Positions 9,000-17,966 of a stretch of DNA of 30,961 nt are shown here, piece by piece. The notes beneath the pieces are model-generated. The model had not been told where the DNA came from, ran no database searches, and saw nothing but the letters and a program-made list of their open reading frames with translations. Position numbers and translations under genes: made by a program. This DNA is from Bacteroidales bacterium UBA1800 (GTDB lineage Bacteria; Bacteroidota; Bacteroidia; Bacteroidales; VadinHA17): the NCBI GenBank assembly GCA_002319915.1, contig DCFQ01000107.1, positions 881-31,841 on the forward strand, written 5' to 3'. Within the stretch, counting starts at the first letter, position 1. Each line of letters opens with the position of its first letter.

Positions 9000-10919
9000 C
9001 TATACGATACCCGCCTCTTTTATGATTTCCTCAATATCCCTGATCTGCTGCCGGTCGTAATCTTTCGTTCCTTCATCGAGGAGCTCATAGTCCTTGAGAC
9101 TCTCATGCTGCCTGGCCAACGGATCCCTGTCTTTGCCAGGCTCCCAGCCGTTAAGCAATTGAGTTGCCATCCACCTGCGATGTTCCATTTCAGCAAGCTG
9201 TTCCACCTTGATTTCGTCGGCCAGAAAATCGAAATTGATTTCCTTTCCTTCCTCTTTATCACCTGCCGTATATTTCGGCAACTGATTGACTGTCCGCAGC
9301 TTTGTGCTGATGAAATCCACAACCGACCTGTTATCTTCCCTCGTTTCCTCGCTCAGCATATGCCAGGGGAGCATTGTGGGTTTCGGCTCCTTAATTTCAC
9401 TCCCATTCGCTAAACAGCTTTCAAGCTTGCCCAGGTAGTTGGAGATTGCGCGTTTGAGCCACCGGTTGTGAAAGGCCATGGCTTTTTTATCAAGGCTTTC
9501 ATTAAGGATATCATCTGTCACCGATACTTTGTCCAGGATATTGAAAGTGAACGGACTGACACTCTTTTCTTCCGTACTCCAGAACCGGCTTTGATAAAAC
9601 GGCCTGATAACAGGAACAGTACCGCCGAATAATTCCCTGGCCCTCGATGCATAAGAAGCCTGAAACTGGTCTTCTTCACTGCATACATAGATAACGTCAA
9701 TCATCCAGATCTCATTTTCTGCCAGGAGCTTATGGGTAAGATGATGCGGGTTTATATCGAATATCCTGACATCCAGGAGAATTTCGACGTTCCTGAAAAC
9801 GCTCTTCATCCTGGCCCTGATAAGCTCAGCTTCCGGTGAGAAGAGATAAATAATTGTTTTTTTCCTGTTTATGTAATGGCAATTCTTCATGCACAGTTTC
9901 AGTAATTCCTCTCCCACTTTGCTGTAACCAAGAAAAACGACCTTCACGGGGGGATCATCAAGTCCAGTGACAGGTCTGAAATAATCGGGAGGATAATTCC
10001 TGAAAATGTATTTCGCTGCAAGCTCATTGATATTAAACAATTTAACTTCACCCCGGATGCTTTTGGAATCGTCAGCCCGGGGATCATAATTCAATAATTT
10101 CGTTTTCAGCCTGTTGTATCTGTTTGTCAGCTCCTCGCCGGCGTTTTGAAAGCCTCCCCCTGACCTGATTGAATCTGCCGCTTCACGGATCTCTTCCAGG
10201 GTTTCCCTGAGTTCAGAACTATGTCTGCTCCTTTCTTTTTTCCACTCCTCCATAATAGCAGCCTTTAAGTTGCGGCTGCCGATATTTGCCGAAAGTGCAA
10301 TTGTGTTCCCTCCCTTATTCAGCTTCTCAATAAGCTCGAGAATACTGTTTATAAGTGTCAGGTTGTCGAAATCGTTTCCGGTCAACGCTGTAAATGATCT
10401 TGCATGTTCGATCCCGATCCTGCTCAAAATTGTCACGTCAAGGGCATTTGCTTCGACGATCTTTACTCCTTCCTTCCCAAGCCTTGACAGGTTTTCCTTT
10501 GATCCGTCCTTTTCAATTATGACCAGATTCTTTTTATCGGGGAAATTCCTGGCGAAAGCCTCTCCGACCTCACCAAAGCCACAAAGGATCGTATGACCTT
10601 TCATTGATCTGACCCTGGAGAGAAAGTAGCTGGATTTCAGGACGGACAGGATCGTAAAGACTATGGTTATGCCGATCGTGATTATGGCCAGGAACCTCGC
10701 GAGGTTAAAAATAAATGTTATGCCCGGCCCCTGGATCCCCCTGTCATAGAACCGATCACCTGATTCAATGGTGAAGAGCTGGATCGCATAATAAAGGTTC
10801 CTCAGGAAAGGATAGTCGGGAAATACACTCTGAAAGCTTATTATCCCCAGGACCAGGGTAATTATTGTCAGGATAACAGGAATATAAAATTGCCTGCCGC
10901 GTTCTGATGTTTCATTCAT
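9000..10919 (-). CDS. Two-TM channel-like protein with tandem RCK (TrkA-N) domains and C-terminal RyR module
   Basis: The 639-residue protein has a hydrophobic segment at 11-31, a re-entrant loop candidate at 41-55, and a second membrane helix at about 68-94, the layout of a 2-TM potassium channel. The loop reads TIESGD (50-55) where potassium channels have TVGYGD, so the selectivity filter is degenerate. An RCK/TrkA-N Rossmann domain follows (GHTILCGFGEVG at 108-119, acidic end of strand 2 near 137), then a long helical insertion (~200-290) and a second Rossmann-like half (VVFLGYSKVGEEL). The C-terminus is a RyR-type module with EHRRW at 579-583, NGWEPG and TKDYDR, preceded by a weaker copy (FHNRW ... 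PWHML ... EDNRSV). It is divergent from the Nudix-TIR gene over 74 bp. Inferred role: a ligand-gated membrane effector. Ion selectivity is uncertain. Confidence 0.82.
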   Translation of the reverse strand: MNETSERGRQFYIPVILTIITLVLGIISFQSVFPDYPFLRNLYYAIQLFTIESGDRFYDRGIQGPGITFIFNLARFLAIITIGITIVFTILSVLKSSYFLSRVRSMKGHTILCGFGEVGEAFARNFPDKKNLVIIEKDGSKENLSRLGKEGVKIVEANALDVTILSRIGIEHARSFTALTGNDFDNLTLINSILELIEKLNKGGNTIALSANIGSRNLKAAIMEEWKKERSRHSSELRETLEEIREAADSIRSGGGFQNAGEELTNRYNRLKTKLLNYDPRADDSKSIRGEVKLFNINELAAKYIFRNYPPDYFRPVTGLDDPPVKVVFLGYSKVGEELLKLCMKNCHYINRKKTIIYLFSPEAELIRARMKSVFRNVEILLDVRIFDINPHHLTHKLLAENEIWMIDVIYVCSEEDQFQASYASRARELFGGTVPVIRPFYQSRFWSTEEKSVSPFTFNILDKVSVTDDILNESLDKKAMAFHNRWLKRAISNYLGKLESCLANGSEIKEPKPTMLPWHMLSEETREDNRSVVDFISTKLRTVNQLPKYTAGDKEEGKEINFDFLADEIKVEQLAEMEHRRWMATQLLNGWEPGKDRDPLARQHESLKDYELLDEGTKDYDRQQIRDIEEIIKEAGIV

Positions 10920-10993
10920 ATCAGGCCGGTGTTAAAGATTTTCACTTACCAATTTATGAAATGTCAGGGATTTTGTAAGCAGTCGGGGTTATA

Positions 10994-12634
10994 ATGAAAT
11001 CTAAATTTTTAGCCCGGGATAGAAAAATTAATAATGATAAATTGATTTATCGTAAATTTATGTTCTCACAGCCGGAAGATATGAAACAGGAAGTCACGTT
11101 AAATCTCGACAAGGACCTTATCAGGCCATTGAAGAAAGCACAGAATGAGTTTATGCAGGTTCTTGTTTCTTCATTCAGGATCAGCCGCGGGGAAAAGGGG
11201 CTTGCACTGGAGGTCGCGTTTGACGAAGATTCTCTTGCGGTCTGGCTGAGAGAAGGGAAAAATCATCTTCGCCAGCAGATGGACCCGGCCCTCGCTGACA
11301 AGTATCAGATGGAACTTGACAGGTTTGTACATGACCCCGGAGCAAAAGAACTGGTCTTCTACGATCCGCGCTTCCCGTTTCGTTTTGGCAATGGAGGGAC
11401 TTTACCGGTTTTGCACTATGGTGACAATGATTACTATTGTTTCTTCTACCGTGATATCTGGCCGATAGGATGGAACATTTCCAATGGCGGGGCCGAATCC
11501 CTGTCTGAGCTCCTTGATCCCCTTGCAATTATTGAAAGGGAATTCAGGGAGGAACTGATTATAGTTGAACCGGATGAAAAATGCAGGTATATTTTTGACT
11601 GGAGCGAGGGAAAGAGGCCGGATCATCCCGATTTCTCAATAGCAAGGCGGGTATGGGATGAAATTTTTAACGGGCATGATTTTCAGAAGATCGAGGATCG
11701 CACCCTGCCTCTGAAATGGCTTTCGGGCCACGACACCGTTGTTATAAAGTACAATGATAAAGACACTGTTACCATTACTGATTGCTTTCTTAATATAAAT
11801 GCCAGGGATTTCGGGATTGAAATTGACCGCATTGCCAAATTATCGGTAAACAAAAATGCCATTCTTTGCGACGGGGAGCTTTCAAACGGGAGACTGGTAA
11901 ACCAGGTAGTCGGATTATTTGAGACCGGAAGGTTTAGCAGGAACTTTGAAACGGGCCATTCCGAATTTATGCCTGACCTGATCTTCTGGAATGGCCAGTC
12001 AAGACCCAATGCTGATATTAAAGAGGTAGTCCGGGAATATCTTGACTATGTTATTGAGCAGGGCATCAAAACCATTGAATCACGGAAGGAGTGGGAGGCT
12101 TTCCCAGATAAGTACAATTTATGCCCGGCATCAAGGAACATTCTCGACCGGTATCTTCACCTTGAAGAGGAGGCAATCATTGAATCCTCAAAGATCTGCC
12201 GGCCGCCTGTCAGGAAGAGATCTGCCAGGACCGAAGTCTTCCTGAGCTTCGCATCCGAAGATCTTCTCATCGCAAAGGAAGTCTTTAATTACTTGTGCAA
12301 TGAGGGGTATAACGTCTTCTTCAGTGATGAGACTATGCACCATTCCAACTTCGGGACCGAGATTGACCATGCTCTCAAACATGCCAGGTCGCTGGTGCTG
12401 GTAGGATCTGAGCCGGGCCATTTTTACAAGCCGTGGGTACAATATGAATGGCAGACTTTCCACAATGATATTCTTTCGAGACGTAAGCCCATGAAAACAC
12501 CACTGGTTACCTTCACCAAAAAGCCTAACCTGAAGTCTCTGCCCAGGCCATTGACATACAGGCACATAATCGACTATTCAAGGAAGCCGTGGGAAGAATC
12601 GCTCAAAGAACTAAATAAGCTGCTTTTAAAATAG
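10994..12634 (+). CDS. Nudix-like domain fused to C-terminal TIR domain
   Basis: Residues ~120-330 look like a Nudix fold. From Gly166 the box reads G-x5-E172-x9-REF-x-EE-x-I, the canonical spacing apart from two extra residues and Ile in place of the usual Gly; the metal-binding glutamates are kept. Residues 412-540 are a TIR domain: TEVFLSFASED at the first strand, GYNVFFSDE, and WVQYEW with Glu485 where TIR NADases have the catalytic glutamate. Nudix domains often cleave ADP-ribose-type substrates, which fits a TIR partner that may cleave NAD+. The 10994 start is uncertain: ATGs at 11060 and 11081 (after ggaag) are plausible, and the first ~29 residues are very basic. It shares a 74-bp divergent promoter region with the RyR channel gene. 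Confidence 0.82.
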   Translation: MKSKFLARDRKINNDKLIYRKFMFSQPEDMKQEVTLNLDKDLIRPLKKAQNEFMQVLVSSFRISRGEKGLALEVAFDEDSLAVWLREGKNHLRQQMDPALADKYQMELDRFVHDPGAKELVFYDPRFPFRFGNGGTLPVLHYGDNDYYCFFYRDIWPIGWNISNGGAESLSELLDPLAIIEREFREELIIVEPDEKCRYIFDWSEGKRPDHPDFSIARRVWDEIFNGHDFQKIEDRTLPLKWLSGHDTVVIKYNDKDTVTITDCFLNINARDFGIEIDRIAKLSVNKNAILCDGELSNGRLVNQVVGLFETGRFSRNFETGHSEFMPDLIFWNGQSRPNADIKEVVREYLDYVIEQGIKTIESRKEWEAFPDKYNLCPASRNILDRYLHLEEEAIIESSKICRPPVRKRSARTEVFLSFASEDLLIAKEVFNYLCNEGYNVFFSDETMHHSNFGTEIDHALKHARSLVLVGSEPGHFYKPWVQYEWQTFHNDILSRRKPMKTPLVTFTKKPNLKSLPRPLTYRHIIDYSRKPWEESLKELNKLLLK

Positions 12635-12987
12635 CCTGTTACAAACAAATCTGTCTCGCAATTATATTACAAATCACACGGCAATTTCTCGCAGCTTGCT
12701 CCTTCCTGAAATATCCTGGCGCTGAAACCTTACGCGTATTAATGCGTAAATCACAGTAATTCTTCATATCCAGATTATCCTTTTATTTTACAATACCCAG
12801 ATTGCCAGAATATTAATGATAGCGGCATTATATTGGCATCTGGCTGGTATAAATCCATTCACAACATGCGTGTGAAACGAGTTCCTGAAACCAATTGCCA
12901 TCAATCAATGGCAATGGTTGTACAGGAGAATGAACAAACCTCGTTCAGGCAGCTGTTGATGGCGGATAAGAATAAAACCAGGATAAT
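12635..12987. other. 353-bp AT-rich intergenic region upstream of the MoxR row
   Basis: I see no gene here. A frame from 12833 overlaps the MoxR start by about 100 bases and has no family features. Weak promoter-like strings (for example tatattgg near 12830) occur, but none matches the -33/-7 consensus well. A promoter for the plus-strand MoxR row is expected somewhere in this region, since the gap after the TIR gene is long. No clear terminator hairpin follows the TIR stop. Confidence 0.5.
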
Positions 12988-13911
12988 ATGGCAGAAAAAG
13001 AAACAAGGCTTACCATTCGTGATAAATCTGTCTTCCAGAGCGAATCGTATGTTCCGGGATCGCACCAAATCAACAAGTTTATAGGCAGGGAGCACGAACT
13101 CCGTCTCATCACTGCAGCATGGATCTCAGGAAACTATTCCCAGCCTATGAGTCCTCTCCTGATAGGCGAACCGGGAGTGGGAAAGAACCGGCTGATATAT
13201 GAGCTGGCGCAGAAAACGGGCCGGCAGCTCTATATTTTGCAGGGACATGAGGATATTACATCGGAGGATCTTGCTTGCACCGTAAGATTCAGCGACAGCG
13301 GAAATTCAGCGATGGATTACATTCTTTCACCACTTGTGACCGCCATGAACAAAGGAGGAATCTGCTTCATCGATGAGATCGGCAAAATACGCCCGCGAGC
13401 GCTTGCCCTCCTGGTCAGTGTTCTCGATGAGCGGCGGTATATCGATTCAACCCTTCTTGGAGAACGGATACATGCCCACCCCGGATTCAGGTTCATAGCG
13501 GCTACAAACACGGCCGATGTAAATCTTCTTCCGGAGTTTATCACATCGAGAATGCGTCCAAGGATAACAATAGGATTCCCCCCGAAGGAAGAGATCGATG
13601 ACATCATCCGGGACCAGTGCAGCGGCATAAAGAAAGAGGTCGACATGCTGATCGACCTGTTCTGGCTGCTCTGGACTGAGAATGGCGGATCAGTGGGCGC
13701 AATTGCACCGAGGGATGCGATCTACCTCTTCGGCTGGGCATCGAGGCTCTGTGCTTTTGAAAGCACCGGAGGGATGAAAGCCTTAAAGGAATCAGGATCA
13801 GGAAACCCGTTCGACCTCTCTAACAGTAATCACTTCACCGGCATCAGGCCCGAACACCTGAGGCAGTCATTTAAAAAAATGTTTTCAGAACGTAACCAGT
13901 CAATTGCATAA
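12988..13911 (+). CDS. MoxR-type AAA+ ATPase
   Basis: The 307-residue protein has a Walker A-like loop GEPGVGKN (60-67), Walker B CFIDEIGK (126-133), sensor 1 AATN (171-174) and an SRMRPR arginine-finger segment (187-192), in the MoxR order with the MoxR-typical FIDEI. Walker A ends in Lys-Asn instead of Lys-Thr/Ser, an unusual change at the magnesium-coordinating position that may weaken hydrolysis. MoxR ATPases usually work with a partner carrying a vWA domain. The next gene starts 2 nt downstream and may supply a degenerate one. An in-frame stop at 12973 supports the ATG at 12988. The neighbouring TPR and propeller-like genes suggest a chaperone-like or effector-activation module. Confidence 0.88.
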   Translation: MAEKETRLTIRDKSVFQSESYVPGSHQINKFIGREHELRLITAAWISGNYSQPMSPLLIGEPGVGKNRLIYELAQKTGRQLYILQGHEDITSEDLACTVRFSDSGNSAMDYILSPLVTAMNKGGICFIDEIGKIRPRALALLVSVLDERRYIDSTLLGERIHAHPGFRFIAATNTADVNLLPEFITSRMRPRITIGFPPKEEIDDIIRDQCSGIKKEVDMLIDLFWLLWTENGGSVGAIAPRDAIYLFGWASRLCAFESTGGMKALKESGSGNPFDLSNSNHFTGIRPEHLRQSFKKMFSERNQSIA

Positions 13912-13913
13912 AA

Positions 13914-16253
13914 ATGGCTCCGGTAATTGAAATAGACGGCTGCTCTGTTTATGCTGTTCCTGCAGTTCATTACCGGGCTCCTTTCGCGGCTGAAGTGAAC
14001 AGGATCTGTTCAGATCCCCGGACAAGGCCTGAAGCGATAGCTGTCGAGTTAGCGCCCCATATTGCCTATGAGCTTAGGACCTGGATGAGTGAGCTTGTTG
14101 CTGGTCATTCTGAGCTGCCCTGCATGCTCGGGCTAATGGTGAAGAACCGGTTAATACATCCTGACTATTTTGAATCGGCAGTTAACCTCCAGATGAATAC
14201 AGGAAAACAGCTCGCTGAAATATCACCACAGCTGATTAAGAACCTGCTTCATTTTTCTGAGAACCTGCTGATCGGGCTTTCATCCACGGATTCCATCATT
14301 GAAGCCGTGCGTTGTTCGGTCGGGCTGAACATCCCCGTTTACGGGGTTGACATGGATGAATACTCGGTTAATCCCGGCAGGAGCCCTCTCATAGAAGAAC
14401 CTGTCAGCAATTCCTTTGATCTCGAAAAGTATGCCAGCCGCTTTGAGGGGATGGCAGCCACTTTCCGGGATGCCTATGTTGACAGCAGGAGGGAGACTAT
14501 AATGGCTGCCAGGCTAAAGTACATCGCCCGGCGCTTTAAACGGATCCTGTTTACGGGAGGTCTGGCCCACTGGGTCATGTTGAAAAAACTTCTGAATGAT
14601 CCGTCTCTTAAACCTGCTGAATTCCTTGATCGAGGTCCCTCAGGAGAAATGACCAGGGTTATTATTCACCCTAAGATAGCTGTTGCATTCATGGACAGGT
14701 ATCCGCTGATGTCGACTCTTTATGAACGCAGTCGTAACAGTCCTGGTGAAGGTACCCTTTTCCCTGCAGCAATGGAAACTCCGTACAATATATACCGGGG
14801 GATCCTTGACAAAGTGTACAGCAGGTATCTTCCTGAATCCGGTAAAAACAAGTTCAGCCCCCGTAACGAGAGCTGGAAACTGGCGGATTTTGAAAGGCTC
14901 ATGGCAAACATAGCAATGGTGCATCCGGGGTCATCGCCGTCAATGACGGAGATGCTTGCATGTTCCGAATCAATGATGCCACAGGAATTCACCCGATTGC
15001 TTGCGGACCAGCTAATGGATATTGGAAGGCCATGGGCATCAATCGGGCAGTTCCCTGAGCTTCCCGTTGTATACCTTGTGCCTGAAGGTTCTGGCGATCG
15101 GACAACGCCGCCAGAGCTGTACAAGCTCGTCAGCAAATCAAATGAAAACAATGACCAGGGAAGTCGGTATAAAAGAAGCCGCTCCTTCAATGTTAACTAC
15201 CGTGAGGCATATCCCTTGCCCGGTAATCCATTGGATTCATGGGAATGGAGTAATGAGCCAAAGGAACACGGAAATAAAGCCGGCAGCTTCTGCTGGGTAT
15301 GGCCGCCCTGCGAAGCGCTGCTTTACGGCACTGCCTATGAGGCATCAGCATTGGCATCAACCACCGTGAAAAAGAATGACTCTCTGCCTTTTGAGGGATC
15401 ACTGCATGAGGGGCTGGATATTAAAGCGACAATGAGATCCTCGATAACCGGGGAAAAAAAGATATATGTTAAAAAGACCTCTTTATCCAGAAGAACCTCT
15501 CAACCCGACCTGACAAGACCCGAACCGGTTGTGTTTATTTTTGACGAATTCCCGTCTGAGGTGAAACCGGAGTGGTCACTGATGCTTGCTGCCCTAAATT
15601 TTGGCAATCTCATTAAAAACAAAAAGAACCTCTACAATGAAACGGTCAGGAAGTTTGGGAACTACTTCGTTACTGTTGTCTGCCGGACGGTATATATCGA
15701 ACCACCCGAAGCTATCAGGGATGCAGTGGATTCTTACGGGATCCTGGAAGGGATCTTGAAAATTGGTCATCCGTGTATTAATGCGAAGCAGGGCGCTGAA
15801 TGGCTCGAGCAGAACGACTTTAATGCCTGCCCGGTCCTGCAGAATACTTCCATTCACACTCTGGTCGATTTCTATAAAAGACACCATGGCATCAGTATTG
15901 ATGAATCCGACTGGAAATCAACTTTGATCCTGGCAGGCATCCCGTATGCCAGGGAAAGGGTGGTAATAATCGCCCCGGCCGGTTTCAAACCATCCTTAAG
16001 CACTTTTTCCGCAGCAAAGAGGAGAAATATAAGTCTTGACTTTCTTCCGTTGAACTATTTCTCCGCTGAAAGGATAGCAGGGATGCGCCGGAGGTTAACT
16101 GTCAGAACTTCTGACAGCTATGGACTTCATTATCCTCCGGAAGCCGAGCGGATCCTCGGCGAGAAGCCAGACAAGTATTTTGATCTCTTTCCTCCGCTAT
16201 TACAGCAGGAATTTGCCAAATATTCACACGAAGGAAGAAATGAAAACAGATGA
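13914..16253 (+). CDS. TraB/TIKI-like protein with possible degenerate vWA C-terminal domain
   Basis: The 779-residue protein begins 2 nt after the MoxR stop. Residues 1-~230 resemble the TraB/TIKI fold: VYAVPAVHYR, then RPEAIAVELAP, and further on RRETIMAARLKYIARR followed by ILFTGGLAHW, the order of the conserved His, Glu, Arg and Gly-x-x-His blocks. The middle (~250-530) is unassigned and Trp/Pro-rich. From 539, VVFIFDEFPSEVKPEW with a following helix resembles the first strand, metal-site loop and helix of a vWA domain, with D544-x-F-x-S548 in place of DxSxS; VVIIAPAG near 683 could be the later TDG strand. That would fit the MoxR neighbour but is only a hypothesis. The last 14 nt overlap the next gene, so translation is probably coupled. 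Confidence 0.7.
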   Translation: MAPVIEIDGCSVYAVPAVHYRAPFAAEVNRICSDPRTRPEAIAVELAPHIAYELRTWMSELVAGHSELPCMLGLMVKNRLIHPDYFESAVNLQMNTGKQLAEISPQLIKNLLHFSENLLIGLSSTDSIIEAVRCSVGLNIPVYGVDMDEYSVNPGRSPLIEEPVSNSFDLEKYASRFEGMAATFRDAYVDSRRETIMAARLKYIARRFKRILFTGGLAHWVMLKKLLNDPSLKPAEFLDRGPSGEMTRVIIHPKIAVAFMDRYPLMSTLYERSRNSPGEGTLFPAAMETPYNIYRGILDKVYSRYLPESGKNKFSPRNESWKLADFERLMANIAMVHPGSSPSMTEMLACSESMMPQEFTRLLADQLMDIGRPWASIGQFPELPVVYLVPEGSGDRTTPPELYKLVSKSNENNDQGSRYKRSRSFNVNYREAYPLPGNPLDSWEWSNEPKEHGNKAGSFCWVWPPCEALLYGTAYEASALASTTVKKNDSLPFEGSLHEGLDIKATMRSSITGEKKIYVKKTSLSRRTSQPDLTRPEPVVFIFDEFPSEVKPEWSLMLAALNFGNLIKNKKNLYNETVRKFGNYFVTVVCRTVYIEPPEAIRDAVDSYGILEGILKIGHPCINAKQGAEWLEQNDFNACPVLQNTSIHTLVDFYKRHHGISIDESDWKSTLILAGIPYARERVVIIAPAGFKPSLSTFSAAKRRNISLDFLPLNYFSAERIAGMRRRLTVRTSDSYGLHYPPEAERILGEKPDKYFDLFPPLLQQEFAKYSHEGRNENR

Positions 16254-17187
16254 TTACCTTTTCCCGGATGATTTCTGCCCTGCCAGGAATGACATTTACA
16301 TTGACGATTCACCGGTTGACAACCTTCTTTATGCCGGCACTCCTGTCGATCCTCCGACTCCAGCTGATATAGTAAAATACTGGATCGACGGATTTTTGCT
16401 TACCGGCGAACTTAAACAGGCTCTTGTCAGCGTGCTTGTCAATAAAGTATATATTGATTTCAGTGAGAGCAAAATAAGGGAAGCCGAATCAATTATTAAA
16501 GAAGAGCTTGACTATAAAATTAGCAATCCCGGCGATCAGATCAAGCTGCTTATCACCCTTATTAAGCTGAAAGAAACCCATGATCATGCCTCGGCTGTAA
16601 AATACTATCAACGGGCGCGGGATCTTCACTCCAAGAATGAAAGCCTGCTCGACGGAAGGGTGAAGCTAAGCTGGCACGAGCTTAACAGGTATTGCACCTT
16701 TCAGGCCAACCCGTTTATACTCAGATCTGAGGCATTAAACCTGGTTGAGTCGGGAAATTATGCAGAAGCTGAAAATCTTTACTTGCAGCTCATTGAAATG
16801 AATTTTGAAATTCCCGGAACACTTTGTCACCTCGCAAGGGTCAGGCTGTTATCGGGTCAGGTCAGGTCAGCGGAAGAATCAGTGGAAGATGCATGGAAAA
16901 ACTGCAGCATAGCAAAGAAATATGTGGTCCCCCGCATTATTTTCTTCAAGATACTTTTTGCCTTGATCATTAAGAGCGATCCCTCATCCTGGATAGGTAA
17001 AATGAAGGAATCGCTGAATGGACCTGAAGCATGCATGGAATGGTATATTGCTCCGTTAGTGAGGCCCTGGGCTGAAATACTTGGGAAGGAGGATCATGAG
17101 TTCATGAGTGCACTCGCCGGTGCTCTCCAGTCATGGCCACAGATTGCCGGGCTTGATGCCTTTAAATTATGGAATATCAACAAATGA
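16240..17187 (+). CDS. TPR-like helical repeat protein of the MoxR row
   Basis: The ATG at 16240 follows aaggaag and overlaps the previous gene by 14 nt. A longer frame from 16120 is open but overlaps far more and is less likely. The 315-residue product starts with a Pro/Asp-rich segment (DDYLFPDDF, then PVDPPTPAD) followed by all-helical sequence. TPR-like pairs are visible: ASAVKYYQRARDLHSKNESL, NYAEAENLYLQLIEMNFEIP, and HLARVRLLSGQVRSAEESVEDA. No signal peptide or membrane helix is seen. It probably acts as a scaffold or adaptor for the MoxR and TraB-like proteins. No enzyme motif is present. Confidence 0.75.
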   Translation: MKTDDYLFPDDFCPARNDIYIDDSPVDNLLYAGTPVDPPTPADIVKYWIDGFLLTGELKQALVSVLVNKVYIDFSESKIREAESIIKEELDYKISNPGDQIKLLITLIKLKETHDHASAVKYYQRARDLHSKNESLLDGRVKLSWHELNRYCTFQANPFILRSEALNLVESGNYAEAENLYLQLIEMNFEIPGTLCHLARVRLLSGQVRSAEESVEDAWKNCSIAKKYVVPRIIFFKILFALIIKSDPSSWIGKMKESLNGPEACMEWYIAPLVRPWAEILGKEDHEFMSALAGALQSWPQIAGLDAFKLWNINK

Positions 17188-17278
17188 CAGGCAAACATTA
17201 ATACACTCTGCCAGTTGGCTCATTTGAATAACAACCAGAATATCGTTTATGCTACACCCTGATATAAGGCACTCCCCT

Positions 17279-17944
17279 ATGAAACCGGCGGATGCAATTG
17301 CATTGATCTTAACAGCCTCACTGCTCCTGATAATTCTCCTGAAGAGAAGTGCATCAACAGGTAATGAGCCCCGCAATTACCAGGACCTGATCGATCAGGA
17401 TACAGGTTACTCTTATGTGGAATTCACACCCGACAGCCTTTATAAGATTGAATACGATTCGGTCGTGAGGGTCAGGGATGCAACTTCAGGTAAGCTGGTC
17501 AGGGAATTCGCGGTATGGGTGAACCGTTACCCCGACAATCCCTGGTTGAAACAAATGCAGCCCGATCCCACAGGGAAATATCTGGCATTCCTAGACAGCA
17601 GGAATATCGTGAGCATTTACAATATTGTCACCGGAGAATGTGAAGGAAGTAATGATTATTATTTTGAAGGGAATCATCATATCTATTTCAGCGATGACGG
17701 AAAGTATCTCCTCATGGTGGATTACAGGGAACCGTCGGTCGATATCCTGAGCTGCCCTGAGCTGGAGTACATCGCCAGTTCCGGACTCGGGTATTACCGG
17801 AACAATATCCGCTGGGAAAACAAGGATGGGAAGCTGATCTTTTATTTTGAGGTCGCCGACAGTTTGTATAAGACCATTTTCCCTGACGACGGGCATGGAG
17901 ATTCGCTGGTTTTCAGCAAACCGGCACCAGTGGGTAAGATTTGA
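17279..17944 (+). CDS. Membrane-anchored beta-propeller-like protein
   Basis: With the ATG at 17279 the product has an N-terminal signal anchor (residues ~4-20, ALILTASLLLIILL) followed by KRS, so the bulk (about 195 residues) would face the periplasm or outside, or the cytoplasm if the topology is reversed. An upstream ATG at 17249 adds ten residues; neither has a good ribosome site. The soluble part has degenerate propeller blades: VRVRDATSGKLVREF, YLAFLDSRNIVSIYN, YLLMVDYREPSVDIL. It is too short for a full seven-blade propeller, so it may be a partial or lone four-blade fold. It is the last gene of the plus-strand MoxR row (61-bp gap) and converges with the WD40 gene, whose stop is 22 bp away. 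Confidence 0.7.
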   Translation: MKPADAIALILTASLLLIILLKRSASTGNEPRNYQDLIDQDTGYSYVEFTPDSLYKIEYDSVVRVRDATSGKLVREFAVWVNRYPDNPWLKQMQPDPTGKYLAFLDSRNIVSIYNIVTGECEGSNDYYFEGNHHIYFSDDGKYLLMVDYREPSVDILSCPELEYIASSGLGYYRNNIRWENKDGKLIFYFEVADSLYKTIFPDDGHGDSLVFSKPAPVGKI

Positions 17945-17966
17945 ATGTTTTCGGGGGCTGGTTCAT

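Noticed and set aside
12833..13084. 83-residue frame before MoxR
   Set aside because: It overlaps the MoxR start by about 100 nt in another frame, begins with TTG and has no family features.
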